The notes under the pieces were generated by a model. That model saw only the letters and a program-made list of their open reading frames with translations. It did no database searches and was not told the DNA's origin. Positions 23,994-32,196 of a stretch of 64,000 nt of DNA are shown one piece after another (position 1 is the first letter of the stretch; each line of letters starts with the position of its first letter). This DNA comes from Phragmitibacter flavus. Its GTDB lineage: Bacteria > Verrucomicrobiota > Verrucomicrobiia > Verrucomicrobiales > Verrucomicrobiaceae. The stretch spans positions 186,001 through 250,000 of the forward strand of contig NZ_VAUV01000005.1 in assembly GCF_005780165.1 (NCBI RefSeq), given 5' to 3'. The position numbers were made by a program, and so were the translations under genes.

Positions 23994-25598
23994 ATGAGTG
24001 AGGGGAAGAAGGGCGCATGGTCGGTGTTGGGGAATTCGGTGTTCCGGTCGCTGTGGCTGGCGAATGTGGCGTCGGGCATTGGGTCGACGTTGCATGACAC
24101 GGCGGCGGTGTGGACGATGACGTCGTTGACGACTTCGGCGACGCTGGTGACCTTGATGCAGACGATGTCGAGTTTGCCGCTGTTTTTCCTGGCGCTGCCG
24201 GCGGGGGCGTTGGCGGATTTGGTGGATCGGCGGAGGGTGATCATTGCGGCGCAGGTGGGGTCGTTGCTGGTGACGATGGGGTTGGTGGTGATGTCGGCGA
24301 TGGGGATGCTGACGCCGGGAGTGCTGCTGGCGGTGACGTTCTTGCTGGGGGTCGGGGTGGCGTTTACGATGCCGACCTGGCAGGCGTTGTTGGCGGAGTT
24401 GGTGGACAAGAAGGATCTGACCGGGGCGCTGACGCTGGGGAGCATTGGGGTGAATAATTCGCGGGCGCTGGGGCCGTTGGTGGCGGGGGTGTTGCTGGCA
24501 GCATCGGGTCCGACGGCGGCGTTTGCGTTGAATGCGTTGTCGTTTGTGGGAATCATTGCGGTGTTGTGGAGGTCGAAGTCACCGGTGGTGATGAAGGGGG
24601 CGCATGCGGAGCGGATGATGGGGGCGATGGTGACCTCGCTGCGTTTTACGAGGCATTCGCCAGTGATTCAGCGGGTGTTGTTGCGCAATGCGGGATTTGC
24701 GTTTTTTGGGATTGCGCCGGTGGCGTTGTTGCCGTTGATCGTGCGGGGACGTGGATTGTCGGCGGGGGATTTCGGGCTGTTGATGGGGGTGTATGGGGTT
24801 GGGGGGATCTTGGCGGCGTTTTTGGTGTTGCCGAAGTTGCGGGCGAAGGTTTCGGCGGACGGGATTTTAACGGCTGGGACGGTGTTGTTTGCGTTGCTGG
24901 CGGCGGGCCTGAGTCTGGTGGGGAATCGCTGGGGGATGATGGCGATTTTATTGGTGGCGGGTGGGGCCTGGTTGACTTGCATGTCAACGCTGGCGGTGGC
25001 GGCGCAGAGTGCGTTTCCGAATTGGGTGCGGGCGAGGAGTTCGGCGATTTTTCTGATTGTGGTGCAGGTATCGCTGGCGGTTGGGGCGGTGGTCTGGGGT
25101 CAGGTGACGGCGGGGACGGATGCTGGTTGGGCGCTGCGGGTGGCGGCTTTGGGTTTGTTGCTGACGGGAGGGTTGGGTTGGTGGTTCAAGGTTCGGGTGA
25201 GTGGCGCGATGGGATTGAATTTAACGCCTTCTTCGCATTGGGCGGGTCATGAGCTGGCGATGGAGCCATCGGATGGAGAGGGGCCGGTGATGGTGGAGTT
25301 GGAGTATGTGGTGAAGGCGGAGGAGGTGGTGAAGTTCCAACGGGCGATGTCGGCGCTGCGGGTGGTGAGGTTGAGGGATGGGGCGTTTCGCTGGTCGCTG
25401 TTTCAGGATTTGGATGAGCCAGGTCGATTCAAAGAAGTGTTTTTGGTGGGGACCTGGGGAGAGCATTTGCGTCAGCATGAGCGGGCGACGGCGGATGATC
25501 GGGTGATTGAAGAGGCGGTGCTGGCGTTTCATGTGGGGGATGGGGCACCCAAAGCGAGGCATCATTTGATGAAGGAGGTGAGGGCAGTGGTGTTGTGA
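23994..25598 (+). CDS. MFS transporter (EntS/MFS_3 family) with C-terminal ABM-like domain
   Basis: 534 residues. A 12-span MFS_3 transporter occupies about 10-410, with FRSLWLANVASGIGSTLHDT at the first helix and the loop 2-3 motif ALADLVDRRRV. About 110 cytoplasmic residues follow, resembling a degenerate ABM/dimeric barrel domain (VMVELEYVVKAEEVVKFQRA, then FLVGTWGEHLRQHE). This fused architecture is known for PF05977 members. Export of a small molecule or its breakdown product is the likely job. The stop overlaps the start of the next gene by 4 bases (GTGA). Confidence 0.9.
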   Translation: MSEGKKGAWSVLGNSVFRSLWLANVASGIGSTLHDTAAVWTMTSLTTSATLVTLMQTMSSLPLFFLALPAGALADLVDRRRVIIAAQVGSLLVTMGLVVMSAMGMLTPGVLLAVTFLLGVGVAFTMPTWQALLAELVDKKDLTGALTLGSIGVNNSRALGPLVAGVLLAASGPTAAFALNALSFVGIIAVLWRSKSPVVMKGAHAERMMGAMVTSLRFTRHSPVIQRVLLRNAGFAFFGIAPVALLPLIVRGRGLSAGDFGLLMGVYGVGGILAAFLVLPKLRAKVSADGILTAGTVLFALLAAGLSLVGNRWGMMAILLVAGGAWLTCMSTLAVAAQSAFPNWVRARSSAIFLIVVQVSLAVGAVVWGQVTAGTDAGWALRVAALGLLLTGGLGWWFKVRVSGAMGLNLTPSSHWAGHELAMEPSDGEGPVMVELEYVVKAEEVVKFQRAMSALRVVRLRDGAFRWSLFQDLDEPGRFKEVFLVGTWGEHLRQHERATADDRVIEEAVLAFHVGDGAPKARHHLMKEVRAVVL

Positions 25599-26851
25599 GA
25601 TGGGCGGGATTTATTTTATTGATGGGATGCTCGGTGGTGAGTGGGCAGGGATGGGAGTGGTCGTTTTCGGGTCATGCGAGAACGATGGGAGAGAGTTATC
25701 GGGGACTGGATTTGGGTTTGGGGGAGATTGAGGATGATGCGTGGGTGCATCAGCGGGTGCAGTTGATGGCGACGGGCGAGTGGGAGGAGCGTTGGCTGAT
25801 TGCAGCGGAGTTGACCTGGGGAGACATGTGGGGTCGGGAATCGCCGTTGGGCCCGCCGGATCAGGATGAAGGGGATTGGTTGCAGGTTTATGGTCAGAGG
25901 ACCTGGGAGTTGGGGGGAGAAGACGAGGTGGAGATGCGCGTGGGAAGGCAAACGCTTTATTATGGGTCGGGTCGGTTGCTGGCGTCGAGGGAAGGGGCGA
26001 ACCAGAGGTTGTCGCATGATGGGGTCAGGGTTTCCTGGCAGCGGGGAGAGGAGATGAGGGTGGATGGTTTTGTCGCGTCGCCGGTGGAGACGGGGCCGGG
26101 AGTTTTCGATAATGAATCGCATCAGAAGGAGGTGATGTTTTGGGGTGTTTATGCGGTGATGCCTTCGCCGCTGGATAAGCAAGGTTTCGTGGATGGGTAT
26201 TACATTGGGTTGCGTGATGAAGGATCGATTTTTGTGGAGGACGGGGGGCGTGAATTGAGGCACACGGTGGGGACGCGCTGGTGGAACGAGGGAGTTCCGT
26301 GGGTTTACAACACGGAGCTGATTTTTCAGTTCGGTGAGGCGGGGGGGCGCGAGATTCTGGCTGGCGCGGCAAGTCTCGGCGTGGGATATGTGTTGGAGGA
26401 TGTGAGGTGGCGGCCAACGCTGATGCTGCGGGCGGATGCGATTTCCGGGGGGGATGACGAGGGAACGTTGCACACGTTTCATCCGCTGTTTCAGGCGAAC
26501 AATTATTTCAATGAAGGTGGGTTCATTTCGCCGTCGAATCTTTATAATGTGAATCCGGTGCTGACGTTAAAACCGCATGAGAGGGTGACGGTGAGTTTTG
26601 GGGTGAATTTTCAGTGGAGGTTCAGTGCGGAAGACGATGTTTATGGGCCGCCGTTGCAGAGGTTGGGAGGTCCGGCACCGGATGGTGAGAGGTATTTGGG
26701 GACGGCACTGAACGCGGCGGTGATCTGGCAGGTGCGGGAGAGCGTGGAGCTGGCGCTCGGCTATACCCATCACGAAGCCGGGCGTTCGCTGGTGGCGGTT
26801 GGTGGCGATGACGTGGAGTATTTTCAGGCGAGTTTTCGCGTGGCGTTCTGA
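25595..26851 (+). CDS. alginate-export-type outer-membrane porin
   Basis: 418 residues from the GTG at 25595, overlapping the MFS stop. The N-terminal signal sequence ends near LLMGCSVVSGQG; the Cys makes a lipoprotein signal conceivable, though a Sec signal is more usual. The mature part is a beta-barrel of the alginate_exp/AlgE-like family: VEMRVGRQTLYYGSGRLLAS, HDGVRVSW, and FHPLFQANNYFNEGGFISPS near residue 300. It ends in YFQASFRVAF with a terminal Phe. It supplies outer-membrane passage for the cluster. Confidence 0.85.
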   Translation: MRWAGFILLMGCSVVSGQGWEWSFSGHARTMGESYRGLDLGLGEIEDDAWVHQRVQLMATGEWEERWLIAAELTWGDMWGRESPLGPPDQDEGDWLQVYGQRTWELGGEDEVEMRVGRQTLYYGSGRLLASREGANQRLSHDGVRVSWQRGEEMRVDGFVASPVETGPGVFDNESHQKEVMFWGVYAVMPSPLDKQGFVDGYYIGLRDEGSIFVEDGGRELRHTVGTRWWNEGVPWVYNTELIFQFGEAGGREILAGAASLGVGYVLEDVRWRPTLMLRADAISGGDDEGTLHTFHPLFQANNYFNEGGFISPSNLYNVNPVLTLKPHERVTVSFGVNFQWRFSAEDDVYGPPLQRLGGPAPDGERYLGTALNAAVIWQVRESVELALGYTHHEAGRSLVAVGGDDVEYFQASFRVAF

Positions 26852-26982
26852 GGTGAAAAAGCCGCAACTGGCGGTGGTGGCCCGGTGCGATCGGGATTTG
26901 GTGCACGAATTGCGGGGATTTTCAGTCCGAGAGGGAGAATTCCCTTGCACTTTTGCCCAAGCTCTTTAACTTCGCGACCCCT

Positions 26983-27192
26983 ATGTCCAAAAACGCAGGC
27001 ATCGCCAAAACCAGAAAATCCGTTAGCAAACGGTTCAAAATCACGGGCAGTGGTAAAGTCCTCCGTCGTCGGCAGGGCAAGCGCCACTTGCTTCAAAATA
27101 AGAACCGCAAACGCAAACGCTCACTGGGCAAAGCCGTTCTCGTGCACGAGACCGACGCTGCAGCAGTCAAGGCCAACATGCCTTGGTCCTGA
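26983..27192 (+). CDS. rpmI: 50S ribosomal protein L35
   Basis: 69 residues from the ATG at 26983. L35 features are KTRKSVSKRFKITGSGKVLR, the basic RRRQGKRHLLQNKNRKRKR core and the end DAAAVKANMPWS. An in-frame TTG 30 bases earlier is rejected because it adds residues foreign to the family. It is the first gene of rpmI-rplT-pheS-pheT. infC, often upstream of rpmI, is not present here. Confidence 0.95.
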   Translation: MSKNAGIAKTRKSVSKRFKITGSGKVLRRRQGKRHLLQNKNRKRKRSLGKAVLVHETDAAAVKANMPWS

Positions 27193-27193
27193 G

Positions 27194-27236
27194 TCGTCGT
27201 TTGAATTGCACCCGGCCGCAGTCGCGGCCACGACGA
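27194..27236 (+). promoter_or_regulatory. stem-loop in the rpmI-rplT spacer, possible L20 autoregulatory site
   Basis: The outer stem tcgtcgt (27194-27200) pairs with acgacga (27230-27236). The inner stem ggccgc (27214-27219) pairs with gcggcc (27224-27229). A 13-base bulge lies on the 5' side. In other bacteria L20 binds its own mRNA in this operon. The structure is visible; the function is inferred from position only. Confidence 0.45.
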
Positions 27237-27323
27237 TCCGGTCTGGCTCTGTAATAGGAGCCTTCGATCAAGTGAGGCCCTTCGTCGAATTTTTAACAAC
27301 AGCTTGATCTTGAGAGAAAATAC

Positions 27324-27707
27324 ATGTCAAGAGCTACCAACGCACCAGCCAGCCGCAAGCGCCGTAAGCGCACGCTCGCCAAAGCCAAAGGATTCCGCGG
27401 CTTCCGTTCCAAATTGTTCCGTTACGCCAAGGACGCTGTCCGCAAGGCGATGTCATATGCCTATCGTGACCGCAAGGTTCGCAAGCGTGACTTCCGCAAG
27501 TTGTGGATCCAGCGCATCAACTCCGCTGCCCGTGCTGAAGGCTTGAGCTACAGCCGATTTACCGAAGGCCTGAAGGCTGCCGGTATCCAGCTTGACCGCA
27601 AAGTCCTTGCCGACCTCGCCGTCACCGATGGAGCAGCCATCAAGGCCCTTATCCAGCAAGCCAAAAACGCTTTGGAAAACAAAGCGAAGTCCAAGGCGGC
27701 TGCTTAA
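27324..27707 (+). CDS. rplT: 50S ribosomal protein L20
   Basis: 127 residues; family length is about 115-120. Hallmarks are SRKRRKRTLAKAKGFRGFRS, then FRYAKDAVRKAMSYAYRDRK, WIQRINSAAR and LSYSRFTEGLKAAGIQLDRK. It binds 23S rRNA early in 50S assembly. It follows rpmI by 131 bases containing a stem-loop and is followed by a strong terminator. The C-terminal tail is slightly extended and Ala/Lys-rich. Confidence 0.96.
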   Translation: MSRATNAPASRKRRKRTLAKAKGFRGFRSKLFRYAKDAVRKAMSYAYRDRKVRKRDFRKLWIQRINSAARAEGLSYSRFTEGLKAAGIQLDRKVLADLAVTDGAAIKALIQQAKNALENKAKSKAAA

Positions 27708-27750
27708 TCATTTGATCTGCCCGATTCGACCTCGAACCCATTTACCAATT

Positions 27751-27783
27751 AAGCCGGGGTCTGCACAGGCACCGGCTTTTTTG
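27751..27783 (+). terminator. intrinsic terminator after rplT
   Basis: The stem aagccgg / ccggctt closes a loop of about 14 bases and runs into cttttttg. It separates the ribosomal protein genes from pheS. Confidence 0.85.
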
Positions 27784-27862
27784 TGGATCAGCATCAACGC
27801 GGCGGAGCGGGCTTGCAAGGCCTGTGATGTTATCGTTGCTCGCGGTTTAGGTGTTTTTGTTT

Positions 27863-27897
27863 GTTCTTGGTTCCTGGTTCTTTGTTCTTCGTTATTC
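27863..27897. repeat. heptamer tandem array upstream of pheS
   Basis: Units GTTCTTG, GTTCCTG, GTTCTTT, GTTCTTC and GTTATTC have an exact 7-base period and end 19 bases before the pheS ATG. Same word family as 18112-18139. Confidence 0.85.
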
Positions 27898-27916
27898 AGC
27901 TTTAGTTTTCTTCCTC

Positions 27917-28933
27917 ATGCTCGACCAACTTTCCGCTCTCCAAATTGAAGCCCTTGCGGCGCTCGCTGACATCCAGGACGAAAGCGCACTGGAGAATTTT
28001 CGTGTCGGATACCTTGGCAAAAAAGGCAGTCTGACGGCGCTGAGTGCCGGCATGCGTGAGGTGCCTGCTGATCAAAAAGGCGCGGTGGGGCAGAAGCTCA
28101 ATGAGGTGCGCACGGCATTGACGGCCGGGATTGAAGAGAAGGTGGCGGCCATGGCGGCGGCGAAGGATGCGGCTTCGGTGGCGGGGATTGATGTGACGCT
28201 GCCCGGACTGCCGACACCGAACGGGGCTTTGCATCCGCTGACGCGCATCCGCGATCGGGCGATTCAGACACTGCGTCGCATGGGATTTGCTTTGGCAGAT
28301 GGACCGGAGATTGAAACGGAGTGGCATTGTTTTGATGCGCTGAACACACCGGCGGATCATCCAGCGCGGAACGAGAAGGACACATTTTATTTGCCGGATG
28401 GGCGGTTGATGCGCACGCATACATCGAGTGTGCAGATTCGCACGATGGAATCGATCAAGGCATTGCCGGTGCGCATCATTGCACCGGGGGCGGCGTATCG
28501 TCGGGACGAGATTGATGCGACCCATTTAAGCGTGTTCAATCAGTTGGAAGGTTTGTATGTGGGCCGGGACGTGAGTCTGGCAGATCTGAAAGGGACGCTG
28601 GAGTATTTCTTCCAGGAGATTTTTGGGCCGCAGACACAGGTGCGTTTTCGTCCGCATTTCTTCCCGTTCACGGAACCGAGTTTTGAGATTGATGTGAAGC
28701 TCGAGGTCAAAGGTCAGGCACCGAAATGGATTGAGATCGCCGGTTGCGGGATGGTGGATCCGGCGGTGTTCGAGGCGGTGAGCAAGAGCCGTGGAGACAA
28801 TCTGTTTGATCCGGATTTGGTCACGGGTTTTGCTTTTGGCATGGGGCTGGACCGGCTGGCGATGATCCTGCATGGGATCACGGACATTCGTCATTTGATT
28901 GAGAATGACGTGCGGTTCCTCGGGCAGTTTTAG
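27917..28933 (+). CDS. pheS: phenylalanine--tRNA ligase alpha subunit
   Basis: 338 residues from the ATG at 27917 (MLDQLSALQIEALAAL). The upstream in-frame GTG at 27851 is rejected because it would translate the heptamer array. The N-terminal coiled coil is about 1-85. Class II catalytic motifs follow: HPLTRIRDRAIQTLRRMGF (motif 1 region), HTSSVQIRTM, the motif 2 region PGAAYRRDEIDATH, then FFPFTEPSFEID, and motif 3 GFAFGMGLDRLAMI. It pairs with pheT 86 bases downstream as the alpha2-beta2 synthetase. Confidence 0.95.
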   Translation: MLDQLSALQIEALAALADIQDESALENFRVGYLGKKGSLTALSAGMREVPADQKGAVGQKLNEVRTALTAGIEEKVAAMAAAKDAASVAGIDVTLPGLPTPNGALHPLTRIRDRAIQTLRRMGFALADGPEIETEWHCFDALNTPADHPARNEKDTFYLPDGRLMRTHTSSVQIRTMESIKALPVRIIAPGAAYRRDEIDATHLSVFNQLEGLYVGRDVSLADLKGTLEYFFQEIFGPQTQVRFRPHFFPFTEPSFEIDVKLEVKGQAPKWIEIAGCGMVDPAVFEAVSKSRGDNLFDPDLVTGFAFGMGLDRLAMILHGITDIRHLIENDVRFLGQF

Positions 28934-29019
28934 TCTCTATTCCTCCATCGCATCTGCCAAAACCATGGGCACCCTTGAATCAAAACTGGTGACTCGATAA
29001 TTTTAATTTTTTTATTCTG

Positions 29020-31410
29020 ATGAAGACTTCTCTTAAGTGGCTCAATGCCCATCTTGATCTTGGTTCCCACAGTATTGATGAACTGAGGGACATGCTGACG
29101 TTTGCGGGGATTGAAGTGGAGGGGATCGAGCAGAGCGGGGTGGAATCGGACAAGATTGTGGTGGCGCAGATCGTCTCTTTTGAGCAGCATCCCAATGCGG
29201 ATCGGTTGAGTGTTTGTCAGGTGGATGATGGCAGCGGCAAGGCGCGGCAGATTGTGTGTGGCGCGAAGAATTTCAAGGCAGGGGACAAGGTGCCACTGGC
29301 GTTGCCGGGTGCGGTTTTGCCGGGCGGGATTGAGATCAAGGAAGGGAAGCTGCGCGAGTTGCTTTCGCAGGGGATGTTGTGCAGTGCGAAGGAGCTTGGC
29401 GTGGGGGAAGACCAAGGGGGATTGTGGATTCTTGAGGCGGGATTGAAGGTGGGAACGCCGATGAAGGAGTTGGTGGCTTCGGATGTGATCTTTGATCTGG
29501 AGGTGACGCCGAACCGGCCGGATTTGTTGAGTCATACCGGACTGGCGCGCGAGTTGGCGGCGTTGACGGGGAAGACGCTGGTTCAGAGCGATGAGATGGT
29601 GCTGCCGGTGACGGAGAAGGCTGGCGTGGCGGAGATTCACCTCGCGGAGCCGACGCTTTGTCCGTTCTACACGTTGCGCCGGATCGAAGGCGTGAAGGTG
29701 GGGCCGAGTCCAGAGTGGTTGCAGAGCCGCTTGAAGAGCATTGGGCTGCGTCCGATTAACAACATCGTGGACATCACCAATTATGTGTTGTTCGAAGTGG
29801 GTCAGCCGCTGCATGCGTTCGATGCCGCGAAGCTGGTGGTGCCGGTGACGATTCGCAAAGCGACGGAAGGGGAGAAGCTGGTGGCTTTGGATGGCAATGA
29901 GCATGCGCTTTTGCCGGAGGATTTGGTGATTGCTGACAACGGCAAGGCGCTGGCGATTGCCGGGGTGATGGGGGGTGAGGAGAGTGGGGTGACGGAGGGC
30001 ACGACGGACATTTTGCTGGAGGCGGCTTATTTCAATCCATCTTCGGTGCGTCGCACGGCGCGCCGTCTGGTGTTGAGCACGGATTCGAGTTATCGTTTTG
30101 AGCGCGGAGTCGATGCGCAAGCGGTGATTCGTGCGAGTGCTTTGGCCACGCAGTTGATTTTGCAGACGGCGGGCGGCAAGGCTTCGGAGACGTTGCTAGT
30201 GGCGGGCGAGGCTCCGGTGTTGACGCAGCCGGTGGTGCTGGATGAGGAGCGGGCGCGGCGTTTGATTGGCATTGCGGATCTTCCGAGGGCGGAGATGCAT
30301 GCGATTTTGACTTCGTTGGGATTGGTGAAGACCTGCGAGACGGAGGTGACGTCGACCTGGACGGTGCCGAGTTATCGGAATGATTTGTTGAGGTCGGTGG
30401 ATCTGGTCGAGGAACTGGCGCGGGTGATCGGGCTGGATCGGGTGCCGTCGAAAGCATCGGGCGTGTTTGTGGCGCCGCAGAGTGCGGACAAGTCCTATGA
30501 TTTCATGATGCAGGTGCGTCAGGCTTTGACGAATCGTGGCTTTAATGAGGCGCAGACGTTGCGGCTGGTTTCGAAGGGGCAGTTGACGGATGTGCTGGCG
30601 GCGAAGGTGGATGCGGTGGCATTGAAAAATCCGTTAAGCGAGGATCATACGCATTTGCGGCCGGGGTTGATCCCTGGTTTGTTGATGACGGCGGGTCACA
30701 ATGTCCGGCAGGGGCTGGCGACGTTGCGGTTCTTTGAGTTGGGTCGGGTGTTTTTGCTGAATCCGAATGGCAGCAGTCGAGAAGAAGAGCGGCTGTCGGT
30801 GTTGATGAGCGGTCCGGAACATGCGGTGAGCTGGAATGCGAAATCGCCTGCGGTGGCGGATATTCATGCGTTGCGCGGGGTGCTGGAATCGTTGCCGGGT
30901 CTGGCCGGGCAGGGGTTGTTGCTGGTGCCGAAGGCGGTGGACGGATGGTTGTTGAGTGCGGAGATCAAGCGTGGCAGCAAGACGCTGGGCTGGATCGCGC
31001 AGGTGGCTCCGGCGCGGGCGCGGGAATTGGACGCGAGGCATCCGATTTACGTGGCGGAGCTGGCGGTGAGTGCGTTGCAGCAGGGCGTGGTGAGTGCGGT
31101 CAAGTTCAGCGATTTGCCGCGGTATCCGAGTGTGACCCGGGATGTGGCGTTGGAGGTGGCGGCGGATCTTCCGCATGCGACGGTGGCGGCATTTTTTGAA
31201 AAACAGAAGGAGCCTTTGTTGATGGGAGCGGAGCTGTTTGATGTTTTTGTGGATGCCTCAGGTGAAAGACTGGCGCATGACAAAAAATCCATCGCATGGC
31301 GCTTGACCTATCGTTCTTCTGAGCGGACGCTAGCCACGAAAGAGGTGGACGAAACCCATCAGCGAGTGCTCAAAGCATTGGTTGGCACGGTCCCGGCTAC
31401 CATCCGTTAA
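29020..31410 (+). CDS. pheT: phenylalanine--tRNA ligase beta subunit
   Basis: 796 residues, normal length. The domain order is an N-terminal tRNA-binding OB fold (about 40-155, IVSFEQHPNADRLSVCQVDD), B3/B4 editing (about 215-385, RPINNIVDITNYVLFEVGQP) and B5 (about 405-475). A catalytic-like module follows, with RYPSVTRDVALEV. The C-terminal anticodon-binding FDX-ACB domain ends KSIAWRLTYRSSERTLATKE. The leader is T-rich with no Shine-Dalgarno sequence. A strong terminator follows at 31648. Confidence 0.95.
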   Translation: MKTSLKWLNAHLDLGSHSIDELRDMLTFAGIEVEGIEQSGVESDKIVVAQIVSFEQHPNADRLSVCQVDDGSGKARQIVCGAKNFKAGDKVPLALPGAVLPGGIEIKEGKLRELLSQGMLCSAKELGVGEDQGGLWILEAGLKVGTPMKELVASDVIFDLEVTPNRPDLLSHTGLARELAALTGKTLVQSDEMVLPVTEKAGVAEIHLAEPTLCPFYTLRRIEGVKVGPSPEWLQSRLKSIGLRPINNIVDITNYVLFEVGQPLHAFDAAKLVVPVTIRKATEGEKLVALDGNEHALLPEDLVIADNGKALAIAGVMGGEESGVTEGTTDILLEAAYFNPSSVRRTARRLVLSTDSSYRFERGVDAQAVIRASALATQLILQTAGGKASETLLVAGEAPVLTQPVVLDEERARRLIGIADLPRAEMHAILTSLGLVKTCETEVTSTWTVPSYRNDLLRSVDLVEELARVIGLDRVPSKASGVFVAPQSADKSYDFMMQVRQALTNRGFNEAQTLRLVSKGQLTDVLAAKVDAVALKNPLSEDHTHLRPGLIPGLLMTAGHNVRQGLATLRFFELGRVFLLNPNGSSREEERLSVLMSGPEHAVSWNAKSPAVADIHALRGVLESLPGLAGQGLLLVPKAVDGWLLSAEIKRGSKTLGWIAQVAPARARELDARHPIYVAELAVSALQQGVVSAVKFSDLPRYPSVTRDVALEVAADLPHATVAAFFEKQKEPLLMGAELFDVFVDASGERLAHDKKSIAWRLTYRSSERTLATKEVDETHQRVLKALVGTVPATIR

Positions 31411-31647
31411 TATCTTTCGTGGCTCTTTGAAATTTTCTATTTTTCTGGTAGCAGAATCGAATTTCCTGCGGTGTTCGTTGTTGCAGTTGCACATGGCCCG
31501 AACCGATATTTGAAAGCACCGGAAGCTGCGCACCGGGAGCAGATGCCACGCCTTTATTGGACGGCAGACGCACCCGTAAGCGGGCTTCCACCCTGTCGCT
31601 CTCCTGGGAACGGCAGCCAGCTTCTGAAACGACACAGGTGGGATTCC
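31411..31647. other. noncoding stretch after pheT with direct repeats
   Basis: 237 bases with no convincing gene. 'gcaccgg' is repeated near 31518 and 31530, and 'acggcag' near 31561 and 31611. A small hairpin, cccgtaagcggg, lies near 31575. It may be part of a repetitive intergenic element or the 3' region of the pheT transcript. No tRNA fits. Confidence 0.35.
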
Positions 31648-31693
31648 AACCGCTCCGCACGTTGAGCTTGCTCCGGCGGAGCGGTTATTTTTT
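31648..31693 (+). terminator. intrinsic terminator downstream of pheT
   Basis: The perfect 10-bp stem aaccgctccg (31648-31657) / cggagcggtt (31677-31686) is followed by atttttt. Confidence 0.85.
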
Positions 31694-31700
31694 ATGCGGA

Positions 31701-31762
31701 TAGGAGTGCGGACATTCCTGTCCGTCTTTTTGTTGAAACGGACAGGAATGTCCGCACTCCTA
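31701..31762. repeat. perfect 25-bp inverted repeat (GGAGTGCGG family, copy 2)
   Basis: 31701-31725 and 31738-31762 are exact reverse complements around a 12-base loop. The outer sequence is taGGAGTGCGG and the arm contains the palindrome ggacattcctgtcc. The word ggacaggaatgtcc here differs by a single inserted A from the hairpin at 50931. It sits between the pheT terminator and the convergent gene ending at 31768. Confidence 0.9.
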
Positions 31763-31767
31763 CTGGC

Positions 31768-32136
31768 TTATCGAGTCCAGCGGGTGTCGCCGTTGATGAC
31801 GACGGCTTGATCTTCCCAAGCGATGTTTTGAAGGTGCTGGAGATCGTCGAGGCGGAGGCGGTTGAGTTCGTGGCCGTCTTTGGTTTGCAGGACGATGTGA
31901 GCTGATAAGGCCTGGCCGTTGCCGAAGACTTTGGGGGCGGTGTAGATGACGATTTTGTGTAGCTGATTGGGAGCCCAGTTGATGCCGACTTGTTGGGCGT
32001 TTTGTCTTTCGAGGATGGGTGGAAGATAAAGCGCGGTGAGCAGGACAAGGATCAGCAGGGCCCAACGTGCCATGCGACGGCGGCTGAACCAGGTGGCTTT
32101 CTCTTTTTTAGTCGGCGGTGTGGGCATGTTTTCCAA
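31768..32136 (-). CDS. small single-pass membrane protein of unknown function
   Basis: 122 residues; ATGs at 32136 and 32127 are both possible starts. A short basic cytoplasmic N-terminus (TKKEKATWFSRRRMARW) leads into one membrane helix (ALLILVLLTALYLPPIL) at about 25-42. A periplasmic domain of about 80 residues has alternating polar strands (KIVIYTAPKVFGNGQ, then HIVLQTKDG). The family is not recognised. It lies 60 bases after the E1-beta gene and may be co-transcribed with it. Confidence 0.7.
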   Translation of the reverse strand: MENMPTPPTKKEKATWFSRRRMARWALLILVLLTALYLPPILERQNAQQVGINWAPNQLHKIVIYTAPKVFGNGQALSAHIVLQTKDGHELNRLRLDDLQHLQNIAWEDQAVVINGDTRWTR

Positions 32137-32196
32137 ATCAATGCTTACGTTACGTGTGCAACGTGAGTTCGGCTGATTGATTGGAGGCTGCCTTCG

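Noticed and set aside
31397-31660. 87-codon minus-strand frame between pheT and the 25-bp inverted repeat
   Set aside because: Overlaps the pheT 3' end and terminator, and its sequence follows the direct repeats rather than a protein pattern.
31628-31660. tRNA T-arm-like sequence (ggtgggattccaacc)
   Set aside because: Lacks the TTCRA loop on either strand, and no acceptor, D or anticodon arms can be built.
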